Assembly (NCBI GenBank): GCA_043733485.1
Contig: JAYTGN010000107.1
Span: 7,972 to 71,971, forward strand
From: Urbifossiella sp043733485
Lineage (GTDB): Bacteria > Planctomycetota > Planctomycetia > Gemmatales > Gemmataceae
Direction: 5' to 3'
Length of the DNA: 64,000 bases
In this document: piece by piece, positions 37,365 through 46,348 of the stretch
Numbering within the stretch: the stretch's first letter is position 1
Layout: each line of letters begins with the position of its first letter
The notes under the pieces: generated by a model
Databases searched by the model: none
Told to the model about the DNA's origin: nothing
The model's input: only the letters and a program-made list of their open reading frames with translations
Made by a program: the position numbers and the translations under genes

Positions 37365-37916
37365 GTGTCCGATGCCGTGCTCGTACGCCGCTGTCTGACC
37401 GGGGATTCGGCCGCGACCCGCGAGCTGGTCGAACGCTTCCAGGGGGATGTGTTCGGCCTCTGCCATCGGCTCCTCGGCCACAGCCAAGATGCTGAGGACG
37501 TGTCGCAGGAAGTGTTCATCCGCATCTTTCGCAGCTTGAAACGCTGGGATGCGACGCGACCGCTAAAGCCCTGGATTCTCGGCATCACGGTGAACCGCTG
37601 CCGGACGGCCCTCGGGAAACGCGCCAAAGGGCCGGAACTCGCGGACTACTTGCACGAGATGCCGGACCACCGGCCCGTGGACGACTCGACGGAATTGACG
37701 CGCGAAATTCGAGCGGCCGTGGATGAACTGCGACCCGATTACCGGGCCGTGTTCATCTTGTTTCACGAGCAGGGGCAGGCTTACGAAGACATTGCCGAGG
37801 CCATCGAACGGCCGGTCGGCACGATCAAGACCTGGCTGCACCGCGCCCGGGTCGAGTTATTGGAACGGCTGCGTTCCAAGGGATTCGTTCCGGACGAGGA
37901 AGGTGAATCGAAATGA
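37365..37916 (+). CDS. ECF RNA polymerase sigma factor
   Basis: 183 residues from GTG 37365 (AGAGG at 37353). Region 2 FGLCHRLLGHSQDAEDVSQEVF (about 34-55) and region 4 YEDIAEAIERPVGTIKTWLH (about 138-157) are complete and well spaced. Its last four bases (ATGA, 37913-37916) contain the start codon of the next gene, an apparent anti-sigma factor, so the two are translationally coupled. A membrane-signalled stress regulon is the natural reading. Confidence 0.93.
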   Translation: MSDAVLVRRCLTGDSAATRELVERFQGDVFGLCHRLLGHSQDAEDVSQEVFIRIFRSLKRWDATRPLKPWILGITVNRCRTALGKRAKGPELADYLHEMPDHRPVDDSTELTREIRAAVDELRPDYRAVFILFHEQGQAYEDIAEAIERPVGTIKTWLHRARVELLERLRSKGFVPDEEGESK

Positions 37917-38608
37917 ACAGCGAACCCGATGCGATCCCGCTGGAGTGCGGCCCGACGCTCGAACGCATCCAGGCCGTTCTGGACCGCATTCATCCCGCCT
38001 CGATTCTGGCGGCCGATGCTCATCCGGCGGTTTGTCCGGCTTGCCGGGCGCGTGTTCGCGCGGCCAAACTGATGCTGAATTCGTTCGCAGAACCGAGGGA
38101 AGTCCGGGTGCCCGCGAGTCTGACGAATGCGATCCTCGCCGGTGTGCGAGCCGATCGGCGAATGCGCTCCCGGCGGCGAGCCTTCGCGCTGGTCGGCGGG
38201 TTCGCAGCCGCGGCAGCGGTCGTCTTCGCGGTCTGGTTCAACCAGCCGAAGCCGGTCGAATTCGCGAAAGGAGTTCCCGTTCAACCAGTCCCACGGGTTC
38301 CGCCACCAGTGCAGCCGATGCGTGTGAACGAGGAGCTGGCCAAGGCCGGCGAGGCACTTCGGGAATCGTCGCGAACGATCACCGAGCCGGCGGCGTCCGC
38401 ACCCCGCGTCTTCGCCGCGCTGACGGATAGCCTGTTGAAAGCGCCTGCGGCTCCGGTCGGAATCGATCTCGGGCCAGCCGGCCGGTCCCTCTCCGAGATT
38501 CCCGATGCCGCGCGAAGCGGCCTCGAACCCGTGACCGGCACGGCTCAGAAGGCGTTCAACCGGCTCCTCCGCGACGTGACGTCCATGCAACCGAAGATGA
38601 AATCGTGA
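37913..38608 (+). CDS. Zinc-type anti-sigma factor with one membrane helix
   Basis: 231 residues. Near the N-terminus the motif HPAVCPACRA (His37, Cys41, Cys44) is the H-x3-C-x2-C zinc signature of anti-sigma domains that sequester ECF sigma factors. A basic stretch RRMRSRRR leads into one transmembrane helix (about 90-108). The rest is an extracytoplasmic, Pro/Ala-rich sensor-like region without a recognised fold. Start overlaps the sigma stop and the stop overlaps the next start (38605-38608, ATGA), so the three genes form one coupled unit. Confidence 0.85.
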   Translation: MNSEPDAIPLECGPTLERIQAVLDRIHPASILAADAHPAVCPACRARVRAAKLMLNSFAEPREVRVPASLTNAILAGVRADRRMRSRRRAFALVGGFAAAAAVVFAVWFNQPKPVEFAKGVPVQPVPRVPPPVQPMRVNEELAKAGEALRESSRTITEPAASAPRVFAALTDSLLKAPAAPVGIDLGPAGRSLSEIPDAARSGLEPVTGTAQKAFNRLLRDVTSMQPKMKS

Positions 38609-39057
38609 TGGCAACGCCCCACTATTTCCAGTCTAGCGAGCTGACATGTGGACCGACCTGTCTTCGCATGCTCTTCGCGGGGCTTGGAGCGAATCACGAG
38701 GAATCTGCCATCTCGCAACATTGCGGGATGACTCCGCTAGGATGCACCCTACAAGACTTGATTGTTGGAGCGCAGTCGTTGGGGTTTCAAGCGGCGGTAC
38801 TTTCCGGATTCGGTGAACCGGACGCTCTCAAATCCTTGAGGAATGAGACGCCGTTTGTTGCCATGATCGATCTGGCGAGCTTGACGAACGAGGGGCCGAT
38901 GTTCCAGTGGCACTTTGTCGTGCCCCTGAGGTTGGTAAAGGACGAGGTCACGTTTCACGATCCTGCTGATGGTCCCGACCGAGTCGTCCCGTGGGAAGAT
39001 TTCTTGTCCGCCTGGGCAACAGCGGGATATCGAGGAGTGCGAGTATGGACCCCGTAA
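38605..39057 (+). CDS. Stand-alone C39-like cysteine peptidase domain protein
   Basis: 150 residues, no signal peptide and no membrane helix. It is a papain-fold C39-like domain: Gln9, ELTCGPTCLRM (catalytic Cys15), His103 (FQWHFVVPL) and Asp119 (HDPADG) occupy the catalytic positions. C39 domains usually cut double-glycine leaders as parts of ABC exporters; this free version is cytoplasmic by prediction. Being in the sigma/anti-sigma operon, it could trim an operon product or act on the anti-sigma factor, but neither is shown. Its end overlaps the next gene. Confidence 0.82.
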   Translation: MMATPHYFQSSELTCGPTCLRMLFAGLGANHEESAISQHCGMTPLGCTLQDLIVGAQSLGFQAAVLSGFGEPDALKSLRNETPFVAMIDLASLTNEGPMFQWHFVVPLRLVKDEVTFHDPADGPDRVVPWEDFLSAWATAGYRGVRVWTP

Positions 39058-39287
39058 ACCGCGTTCGCGACTTCCTGCTCGACAACGTCGGCCACATGAC
39101 CTACCCCGGACGTGCTTCCTACGAACGCGTCTCGGAGCGCTGGTTCGTGCCGATCTTTTGCCGGACCGAGCGCGGGGCCATCGTCGTCGGCGATATCGAA
39201 CTCGACAAGCACGGGCATGTCGTTTTCGCACCCAGTCGCGAGGAAATGTTGCTCCGCCTCGGTGCCCTGACACCAGCATCCGTGTAG
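39045..39287 (+). CDS. Small protein paired with the C39-like peptidase
   Basis: 80 residues from ATG 39045, overlapping the peptidase gene by 13 nt. It is a compact alpha/beta protein (DFLLDNVGHMTYPGRASYER, then WFVPIFCRTERGAIVVGDIE and PSREEMLLRLGAL). I have seen this kind of protein beside stand-alone C39 genes and treat it as a probable partner or substrate. No leader-like GG motif is present near its N-terminus. Confidence 0.75.
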   Translation: MDPVNRVRDFLLDNVGHMTYPGRASYERVSERWFVPIFCRTERGAIVVGDIELDKHGHVVFAPSREEMLLRLGALTPASV

Positions 39288-39313
39288 AGAACAACCCACC
39301 CCCTTTGGCCACC

Positions 39314-41023
39314 ATGCTGCTCCGCTTCCTCACACATTTGTCCTTTCTGGTTCTCTTCGCCTTCCTGGCGAATTCGGCCTCGGCGGCGTCGCCGCGCGAG
39401 GAACTGCTGCGCGTTGCACCGCCCGATGCCGCGCTGCTCCTGCTCGTGCAAAACGCGAACGACCGCGTTCGGAACATCGAGCAATCGCCATTCGCCAAGT
39501 GGTTTCCGCAATCCGCACTCGGCAAGCAGGTCCTTTCCGGTGTCGATTTGAAGCAGGCCCAGAGCAGCCTCGCACCCATTTTCGCGGCACTCGAGATCAA
39601 GCCCGAGGAACTGCTGGCGGACGTCTTCGGCGAAGCCGTCGCTTTCGCGTACACGCCAACTCCGAACGACGACCCGAAGGGCGAACGCGCCGTCGTGATC
39701 GTTCGCCCCCGTAAACCCGAGACGCTTGCCAGGCTCGTTGCCAAGTTGAACGAGATTCAGCTTGCCGGCGGCGAGGTGAAAGCCGTACTCAGCCGGCGGC
39801 ACAACGGCGAGGAATACTTCGAACGCCAGAAGCCCGGCGGCACTTCGGACTTCTATTGCTTCCGAGGCAGCGTCTTCGCCTTCTCCGGCACCGAGCCGGA
39901 CATTCAGGCCATCATCGACCGCGACAAAGCCGACAAGCCGTCGGTGCTTCCCGCGAAACTGGCCAAGCTCGGCGTCGAGAAATCGTTCGTGGTGGCGCTC
40001 ATCAACCCGCGATCGTTCGATGCCGAGGTGAAGGCGAAGGCCGCGAAGGCGAAAGGTGCCGATCGCGTCCTGCTCGAGCGCTTCCAGGAAATCTGGCTCG
40101 CGCTCGATTCGGCGGCGATCTCCCTCGATCTGGATGCGGGTTTGGAGGCTGGTGTTTCGCTCCAGTTTCAGCCGAACAAGCTGCCGGTCGCCGCGCGAAC
40201 CTGGCTCACGGGGGTGCGGCAGAACGCCGCGATCTGGCAGGCGATTCCCGAGAGTGCATTGTTCGCCTTGGCGGGTAACGTTCGCATTGCGGAAGCAATC
40301 GAGAGCCTGGGCTCGCTCGCCGCGGCCGATGGCGCAAACCCGCTCAAGACCGCAGCCGAGCAACTCCTCGGACCCGTGTTCGGCAAGGACAAACTCCCTC
40401 AGGTTCTGGCGGCGCTCGGGCCTCAATGGGCTTTCTGGATCGAACAGCCGAGCGGCAACGGGTTCCTTCCCGAGGGTGTCGCGGTCGTTCAAATCGATTC
40501 GACGGGTCCGAAAGGAAAGGCAGCGGCCCGCGAGATTAGTCGCGCCGTCGGCTTCGGATTCAACACCGCCCGCATCGCTTACAACGCGACCCACACCGAC
40601 CAGATCGAAATCGACGAGCTCGACGACGGCGGGGTACTCATCACGTCGCTCGTGAACGAAAAGGGCTTTCCGGCGGGGTTTCGGCCCTCGTATGCGTTCA
40701 AGGCCGGCTACTTGCTCGTGGCCACGTCGCCCGAGGCGATCCAGCGATTCCAGGAACCGAAGCCGGGCATTGCGAAGCCCGAGGCCACGCTGGCCCGCGT
40801 TTCTGGGGCTGCGATCCGAGTGTACCTTCACACGCACCGCGAGAAACTCGCGAAGTTCCTGGCCGCTGCTGGGCAAGGGAACGAAGCCGATGTACTCAAA
40901 CAGTTCGAACAGCTCGCCACCGTGCTCGAACTCGTGGATCGCCTCGAGATCGTGACGCGGGGCGACGAAGGCGGCATCCGACTCTCCGCCCGGATCCAAT
41001 TCGCCAAACCGCTCCGCAAGTAG
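39314..41023 (+). CDS. Exported protein of unknown function (DUF3352-like)
   Basis: 569 residues from ATG 39314. A signal peptide (MLLRFLTHLSFLVLFAFLANSASA) is followed by a repeated alpha/beta fold typical of planctomycete proteins with the opening LRVAPPDAALLLLVQNANDR and the phrases FGEAVAFAYTP, KLNEIQLAGGE and KAGYLLVATSPEAIQRF. The last line resembles DUF3352 proteins, whose role is unknown. It is the last gene of the plus-strand run starting with the ECF sigma gene, only 26 nt after the 80-residue gene. Confidence 0.78.
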   Translation: MLLRFLTHLSFLVLFAFLANSASAASPREELLRVAPPDAALLLLVQNANDRVRNIEQSPFAKWFPQSALGKQVLSGVDLKQAQSSLAPIFAALEIKPEELLADVFGEAVAFAYTPTPNDDPKGERAVVIVRPRKPETLARLVAKLNEIQLAGGEVKAVLSRRHNGEEYFERQKPGGTSDFYCFRGSVFAFSGTEPDIQAIIDRDKADKPSVLPAKLAKLGVEKSFVVALINPRSFDAEVKAKAAKAKGADRVLLERFQEIWLALDSAAISLDLDAGLEAGVSLQFQPNKLPVAARTWLTGVRQNAAIWQAIPESALFALAGNVRIAEAIESLGSLAAADGANPLKTAAEQLLGPVFGKDKLPQVLAALGPQWAFWIEQPSGNGFLPEGVAVVQIDSTGPKGKAAAREISRAVGFGFNTARIAYNATHTDQIEIDELDDGGVLITSLVNEKGFPAGFRPSYAFKAGYLLVATSPEAIQRFQEPKPGIAKPEATLARVSGAAIRVYLHTHREKLAKFLAAAGQGNEADVLKQFEQLATVLELVDRLEIVTRGDEGGIRLSARIQFAKPLRK

Positions 41024-41121
41024 AGGCCTTTTTTCGCTCTCGTGCCGCTCGCAACGGTTGGATCGGGTAAGGGCGCGAAACTTTACCGCCCCTTTCACGG
41101 CTCTTTCGCCAAAGCGTCGGG

Positions 41122-41127
41122 TATAAT
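41122..41127 (+). promoter_or_regulatory. Candidate -10 element (TATAAT) for the RpoD-like gene
   Basis: TATAAT occurs at 41122-41127 in otherwise GC-rich DNA, 169 nt before the sigma gene start, with GG before it. There is no good -35 sequence at 16-18 nt, so it may depend on an extended -10 or an activator. This is a consensus match only. Confidence 0.4.
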
Positions 41128-41295
41128 AGTTCGGGACTTGAACTTTTCTCACGCCCGGCGAACCCTGGAACGGGCTCGGGCGTCTGAAGTGGTGTTCGGG
41201 TCGCTCTCTGCGTCCGCAAAAAAGTTTCTCTCGGCTGAAAATAGTGCATGGATCGCCTTAACCGTCGGGCTTGCCCGATCGGGAGCGAACACGAT

Positions 41296-42897
41296 ATGAG
41301 CCGGACGATTCGCAATAAGACGCGCCTGACGCTGGACGAAACGGACGCCTCGCCCGGAGAGGAAGTCCGCACCGTCCCGGCAATTTCGGACGAAGTCGGG
41401 CTCACCGGCCTCGACGACATCGCGGATGAATTCGACGAGGCGGAGGAAGACACGGACCTGGAATCGGCCGAGGGCGAAGCGCCCGCCGATGCCGAGGCCG
41501 CCCCTGCCGAAGACGACTACGCCTCCGGTCCGGACGACGCCCTGGGGCTGTACCTCCGCCAGATGGGCGCGATTCCACTGCTGAATCGCGAGAAGGAACT
41601 CGCTCTGGCTCGGCGGCTCGAACACCACCGCAATCGCTTCCGCAAAGCGGCACTGCTCTGCGTGCGGGTGCTGAATCGCGTCGCGGACAAATTCGAACAG
41701 ATCGCCGGCGGGCACACCCCGATCGACCCGAACGTGGACGTGTATTCGTCGCCGGAACTGAAACTCACGCGACTTCAGATTCAAAGCCGCCTCGCGAAGA
41801 ACCTCTTCACGATGAAGCGTTTGCTGGGTCAGGAAGCCGAGGAATTCGCGGCCGGCGTTCGCGACGAGTTCCCCGGATCGGTGAAGTTTTGGCAGCGCGT
41901 GCGCCTGCACCGCATGAACAAGTGCGGCAAACTGGCCTCCGAACTCTCGCCGCGAACCGAACTCCTCGAACGCTGGATCGGCGACCTCGCCGACGTGGCC
42001 GACGAGCTCAAGCACTTGGTGAAGGACCACGCCCTGGCGAGTTGCCCGCACGATCGCGCCAAAACCGCCAAGTCGCTCCGCGAGGCCACCGTCCGCGCCG
42101 GCATGACTCCGGACGAACTCACCGCCTACCTGAAGGTGGTCCGCAAGCGCCGGATCGGGTACCAGCGCGTTCGCCGCGAGCTCGCCGAAGCCAACCTGCG
42201 GCTCGTCGTGAGCATCGCCAAGAACTACCGCAACCGCGGGCTGCCGTTTGCCGACCTCATTCAAGAAGGCAATCGCGGGCTCATGCGGGCCGTGGACAAG
42301 TACGAGTGGCAGAAGGAATTCAAATTCGGAACCTACGCCACGTGGTGGATTCGCCAGGGCATTACGCGGGCGCTGCACGATCACGCCCGCACGGTTCGCG
42401 TGCCGTGCCATCAGATCAGCATGCTCGCGAAGATGGAGCGGAAGCGGAGCGAGATGTCCGCAGCAACCGGCCGCGAGCCCTCGAACGAGGAACTCGCGTT
42501 GGCACTCGGGGCCAAGCCCGAAGACACCCGCAGCCTACGCGTGGTCGGCCGGCATCCCGTCAGCCTCCACGAACCGATCGGCGGCGACGGCGAACGCGCC
42601 CTGGAAGACTTCCTCCGCGACCACCAGACCGTCAACCCCGGCGAGCAAGCCGATCAACGGCTACTCAAGGAACGGATTCACGAGGTCCTCAAGAGCCTGG
42701 CTCCGCGGGAGCGGGAAGTGATCGAACTCCGCTTCGGACTCGCTGACGGCACGCCGAAGACGCTCGATGAAGTGGCCCGGCTCTATGGCATCACGCGGGA
42801 ACGTATCCGCCAGATCGAGGCCCGCGGCATCCTGAAACTGCGGCAACCGACCCGCAGCCACCGCCTCGAAGAGTTCGCCGAGACGGATGAAGTGTGA
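41296..42897 (+). CDS. RNA polymerase sigma-70 factor of the RpoD type
   Basis: 533 residues from ATG 41296, preceded by GGGAG; an alternative ATG lies at 41248. An acidic N-terminal region (about 30-75, rich in Glu/Asp) replaces canonical region 1.1. Region 1.2 contains DALGLYLRQMGAIPLLNREK, followed by a nonconserved insertion of about 170 residues, region 2 (LRLVVSIAKNYRNRGLPFAD, the -10-binding EFKFGTYATWWIRQGIT), region 3 and region 4 (LDEVARLYGITRERIRQIEA). It is a primary-like or group 2 factor; planctomycetes often have several, so I do not call it the housekeeping one. A hairpin follows its stop. Confidence 0.93.
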   Translation: MSRTIRNKTRLTLDETDASPGEEVRTVPAISDEVGLTGLDDIADEFDEAEEDTDLESAEGEAPADAEAAPAEDDYASGPDDALGLYLRQMGAIPLLNREKELALARRLEHHRNRFRKAALLCVRVLNRVADKFEQIAGGHTPIDPNVDVYSSPELKLTRLQIQSRLAKNLFTMKRLLGQEAEEFAAGVRDEFPGSVKFWQRVRLHRMNKCGKLASELSPRTELLERWIGDLADVADELKHLVKDHALASCPHDRAKTAKSLREATVRAGMTPDELTAYLKVVRKRRIGYQRVRRELAEANLRLVVSIAKNYRNRGLPFADLIQEGNRGLMRAVDKYEWQKEFKFGTYATWWIRQGITRALHDHARTVRVPCHQISMLAKMERKRSEMSAATGREPSNEELALALGAKPEDTRSLRVVGRHPVSLHEPIGGDGERALEDFLRDHQTVNPGEQADQRLLKERIHEVLKSLAPREREVIELRFGLADGTPKTLDEVARLYGITRERIRQIEARGILKLRQPTRSHRLEEFAETDEV

Positions 42898-42928
42898 TCG
42901 CTGCCGCTTGCGGCTTCGCGATAAAACT

Positions 42929-42958
42929 GCGGCCCACCCGGCATACCGGATGGGCCGC
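42929..42958. terminator. Candidate bidirectional terminator between convergent genes
   Basis: GCGGCCCA (42929-42936) pairs with TGGGCCGC (42951-42958), with a shorter inner CCGG/CCGG pair. On the plus strand TGTCGTTTG follows; on the minus strand AGTTTTAT follows. It sits between the sigma gene and the convergent 94-residue gene. Confidence 0.6.
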
Positions 42959-42982
42959 TGTCGTTTGTGACGGTGCAACCGA

Positions 42983-43267
42983 TTAGACGTGGTCGGGTGA
43001 AGGGCCATCGATGAGGACTGACGCGCCGACGATACCGAATGCGACTTCGACGCGAACGAGCACCTTATGATCTCCACCGTTCTTTTTGACCTCCACGTTG
43101 CGTCGAAAGTACACTTTCGGTGAACCCGGTACGACGGTCATCGGAAGAGGATGATCGGGTGAAATCACACCTCCGTTGTTCTTGTGCCGAACGAGCAGGT
43201 TTACAGTCGCACCGGTCGGCGGCACTTTGTCGAGGGTCACGATCACATCACGCGGTTTCGGCATCAT
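42983..43267 (-). CDS. Small beta-rich protein downstream of a Ser/Thr kinase
   Basis: 94 residues, no signal peptide. It reads as one compact beta-sandwich: VIVTLDKVPPTGATVNLLVR, then KVYFRRNVEVKKNGGDHKVL and VRVEVAFGIVGASVLIDG. No family recognised. It is the third gene of the minus-strand unit kinase, 134-residue protein, this protein, 55 nt after its neighbour. Confidence 0.65.
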   Translation of the reverse strand: MMPKPRDVIVTLDKVPPTGATVNLLVRHKNNGGVISPDHPLPMTVVPGSPKVYFRRNVEVKKNGGDHKVLVRVEVAFGIVGASVLIDGPSPDHV

Positions 43268-43322
43268 GGTAGGCTCCTGAGGTTAAAGAATCGTATCGAA
43301 GCGTCTCCAACAGCCTGGAAAC

Positions 43323-43727
43323 TCACGGCGGAGGCAGAATGAAAATGGTTCCACCCGGCTGCGGCTGTCCGGGAGCCGCGTTGCCGATCGTGATGTTTGC
43401 GGCAGTGTCCACGTCTCCAGGGACAGCAGCGCCGGTGTCGTTGATGTGGGTCGCCGTAATGGTGCAGTTTTGATACGACGTGGTCCCGTCACTCGGTAAA
43501 GGCACGGAGAAATTGCAGGTCCAGGGAAACGAGCCAGCGGCGGCGATGGGCACGTCCGTCGTGATTTGCTGATTGGAGTATGTGAGGACGCACCGGATGA
43601 GGTGTGGGCCGGTGAGAGGCCGGGGGAGGGCCACTCCGCGGTTCCAGTCGAAATCGCCACCGGCCGGGAAGGTAAATCCGACCGAGGATCCGGCCAGCGG
43701 ATACTCCAGTTCGACCTTGGACGCCAT
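43323..43727 (-). CDS. Small beta-rich protein next to a Ser/Thr kinase
   Basis: 134 residues, no signal peptide. Strand-rich, with the fibronectin-like phrase VELEYPLAGSSVGFTFPAGG near the start, a Cys pair (IRCVLTYSN and PWTCNFS) and a Pro/Gly-rich C-terminal tail. It begins 13 nt after the kinase stop codon and is presumably co-expressed and perhaps phosphorylated by it; the tail and turns are Thr/Ser-rich. Function unknown. Confidence 0.68.
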   Translation of the reverse strand: MASKVELEYPLAGSSVGFTFPAGGDFDWNRGVALPRPLTGPHLIRCVLTYSNQQITTDVPIAAAGSFPWTCNFSVPLPSDGTTSYQNCTITATHINDTGAAVPGDVDTAANITIGNAAPGQPQPGGTIFILPPP

Positions 43728-43740
43728 GAGGACTCCTCGA

Positions 43741-45876
43741 TTACGGGTTACGGTCTGAAAGGGGAATTACGGTCGCGTTGCGGATCGCGACTATCGATCG
43801 TCTCGCGATGATCCCGAACGACAATTTCGGCGACCATTCCGGCAGTATTTTCTCGGAGCCCGGCGCTTGGGCTTCAAGGTCTTTCTTTGCAAGCTCGTAT
43901 TGCGTTCGAATCTGTTCGACGTTCCAGCGAGCGAGTGTCACCATTCTATCCGGATCGTTCTCATTCAGTTTGTCCGCCCGCCACTGGAGGTGTACTTCGT
44001 TGGGTGAGAATTCGGCGATGATCGGTCGCCAAATGCTCGGCTCCGGGCCATTCGCGCCTTGTCGAATCGACGAAGTGAACTTCAGCGATCCCGTCTTATA
44101 TGCTGGCAATTGAAAGACGGGTATTTGGGCATCAGGATCTTGAACGAACCCCGAGCGGGTCACCTGAACGCCTCGTGTTCGCGGAGCATTCAGATCCTCC
44201 TTGGGCATCTCGAAATCCTTAAACGTAGCGATGAATAACGAGTGGACTGCCTTTCCTCCCGAGGTGGTTCCTTGGGCGTGACCGAAGTAGAACCCGATTA
44301 CGTCCGTATCGATTGCTCCAGTCGGAGCAGCGAACGCTGCACGATTGTGTTGGAGTTCGAGGCGCACTCGGTAATGTTCGAGACCCAGGTTTGGTATCAG
44401 TTCGAGCATCGACATATCAAACGCACGAAAACTGCAGGTTCCATTCGGTTCCGTCTGGAGTACGCTTTGTTCCAGCCAAAACCGGTGATACTTCGGCAGA
44501 CCCGTCTCGCCAATCAGTGTTACTGTCTTCCCAGCGGCTAAATCCGCCTTTACGTTGGCGAGATGCGCGGCGATCGGGTCCGGAGATGGGTTGGACTTGG
44601 GGGCCGGAGCCATCGCGAGGCCCACGATGAAAATCGTCGCGACGATGAGCACCACTCCCGTCCACGCCGCTGCCGGCTTGCGATTCCGACCCAACCAGCG
44701 TTGAGCCCTTCGGCGAGGCGAGAGCAGCGGTGCCTCTTGTTCCGCTCCCGCAAGGAATCGGCCCAAATCGGCGGAGAAAGAGTTCGCGGAAGCATAACGC
44801 GCTGCGGGATTCTTCTCCAACGCCTTCATCACGATGGCTTCGAGTCCGGGTGGGACCTCGGGTCGCAGGCTCCGCAATCGCGGCGGCTCGTCGTTCAACA
44901 CCTTCTTGAGAATCTCGTCGTTCGACTCGCCCGTGAACGGTGGCCGTCCCGCGAGCAAGTGGAACAGTGTGGCCCCGAGGCCGTAAATGTCCGTGGTCGC
45001 CGTCAGTTCCTTGGAGCGACCGGCTGCCGCCTCCGGCGACATATAACACGGCGTGCCCAAGGGGCCGGTCTTTGTCAGGTCGGCACCGCGATCTAAACGC
45101 TTCGCGAGCCCGAAGTCCGAGACGCGCGGCGTGTAGGCGAGTGGAGTTTCCGCCGAATCCGAGGCGTTCTCGAAGAGCAGAATGTTGCTCGGTTTAATGT
45201 CGCGGTGAATGATGTCCTTGGCGTGGGCGGCCGCGATGGCGTTCGCCGCACACTGCATTAATCGCGCGGCCTCGAACGGCGTCGGCAAGCGGTCCGGCTT
45301 CGTCAGGTTCGATAGCGTGCCGCCATTCGCGAAATCCATCGTGAAATACGGCTCGCGCCAGGTCGTTTTCACGTCCAGTACGTTGATGATGTTGTCGTGC
45401 TTCAGTTCGGCCAAGGCTCGCACTTCGATTAAAAAGCGGTCGAAGGCCGTGCCGCTGGTCGGGGAGTGCAGGAACTTGATGGCGACATTGCGTTCGGTGG
45501 CGTGCTCGTAGGCCAAGTAGACGGTGCCCATGCCGCCGGAGCCGAGGTTGCGGAGCAGGTCGTAGCCGGGGGGCGCTTCGGGCAAGTACTCCGCATCGAG
45601 CGTAAATTGTTTGGTGTCTGCGTCGGGCTGGGGCGTGGCCGTGAGATTGGCGTCGCTATGCGTGGTTTGAAACTGGACGGCGTAGGGATGATCGGCCGGC
45701 GCGATTCGCACCGGTTGCGCGGTGATCGTACCCGGTCGCTCGGCCACGGCGGACGACGCGGACGTGGAACCTGGAGTGCCACCCGTGCGGAGGCAAACTT
45801 CGCACACGTCGCTCTTGGAATCGAGAGCGATTGGACGACTGCATCGCGAGCAAGAGGAGTAACCGGGGGAGGACAC
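43741..45876 (-). CDS. Ser/Thr protein kinase with zinc ribbon and extracytoplasmic DUF1080-like domain
   Basis: 711 residues. The N-terminus carries a zinc ribbon (Cys9, Cys12, Cys25, Cys28). The kinase domain (about 104-380) is complete: LGSGGMGTVYLA, VAIK (Lys134), HRDIKPSNIL (224-233), SDFGLA (253-258) and GTPCYMSPE. One membrane helix (about 404-423) follows, then an extracytoplasmic beta-sandwich (430-711) of the LamG/DUF1080 kind (RVRLELQHNRAAFA, FYFGHAQG, and the end SFGIIARRSIVAIRNATVIP). It probably senses a ligand outside the membrane and signals inward. Two small beta proteins follow in the operon. Confidence 0.93.
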   Translation of the reverse strand: MSSPGYSSCSRCSRPIALDSKSDVCEVCLRTGGTPGSTSASSAVAERPGTITAQPVRIAPADHPYAVQFQTTHSDANLTATPQPDADTKQFTLDAEYLPEAPPGYDLLRNLGSGGMGTVYLAYEHATERNVAIKFLHSPTSGTAFDRFLIEVRALAELKHDNIINVLDVKTTWREPYFTMDFANGGTLSNLTKPDRLPTPFEAARLMQCAANAIAAAHAKDIIHRDIKPSNILLFENASDSAETPLAYTPRVSDFGLAKRLDRGADLTKTGPLGTPCYMSPEAAAGRSKELTATTDIYGLGATLFHLLAGRPPFTGESNDEILKKVLNDEPPRLRSLRPEVPPGLEAIVMKALEKNPAARYASANSFSADLGRFLAGAEQEAPLLSPRRRAQRWLGRNRKPAAAWTGVVLIVATIFIVGLAMAPAPKSNPSPDPIAAHLANVKADLAAGKTVTLIGETGLPKYHRFWLEQSVLQTEPNGTCSFRAFDMSMLELIPNLGLEHYRVRLELQHNRAAFAAPTGAIDTDVIGFYFGHAQGTTSGGKAVHSLFIATFKDFEMPKEDLNAPRTRGVQVTRSGFVQDPDAQIPVFQLPAYKTGSLKFTSSIRQGANGPEPSIWRPIIAEFSPNEVHLQWRADKLNENDPDRMVTLARWNVEQIRTQYELAKKDLEAQAPGSEKILPEWSPKLSFGIIARRSIVAIRNATVIPLSDRNP

Positions 45877-46024
45877 GTCGCACCACGGTTTGGGGTCGAA
45901 ATCCTGGATGAGGATTGAGCCTAACCCAACCGTCGAACAAACGCTACCAAGAATTTAGGTGAGGTGTCGGATTTTTTGACAATCCCTCGGCGCGTCTGAG
46001 CTCGCGCCGAAGGGAATTCCAACA

Positions 46025-46348
46025 TCAATTCTGCTTGACGCCGCCCTTATAGCGCGAGATTTCAGCCGTTTTCGACGGCGGCGGCATCGACTTCCAATCG
46101 TACTCGAACTCGTTGGCCAACTTCTGGGCCGCGGCACTCGCGTTGTCCGAGTTCACTTCGCCGGGCACGATCAACATCGCGGGCGGAATCGGCTTCGGGG
46201 CCGAAACCGTCGCGGGCTCCGGCGCGTCCGCGTCGAGCGATCCCTTGGGCGGAAGGCTTTTCTTCCCGTGAGCGAGGGGGCCGATGGGTTGGAGGCCCGT
46301 ACACCCGACGCTCCCGATCAGCAGCATTCCGAGGAGGAGATTTTTCAT
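46025..46348 (-). CDS. Small lipoprotein
   Basis: 107 residues. A lipobox (LLIGSVGC, Cys16) follows a classic signal sequence; the mature part is short, Pro-rich (KPIPPAML) and ends in a helical segment with ANEFEYDWKSMPPPS. Its ATG overlaps the stop codon of the upstream gene (ATGA, 46345-46348), so the two are translated together. Function unknown; it lies divergent from the giant surface protein gene. Confidence 0.75.
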   Translation of the reverse strand: MKNLLLGMLLIGSVGCTGLQPIGPLAHGKKSLPPKGSLDADAPEPATVSAPKPIPPAMLIVPGEVNSDNASAAAQKLANEFEYDWKSMPPPSKTAEISRYKGGVKQN

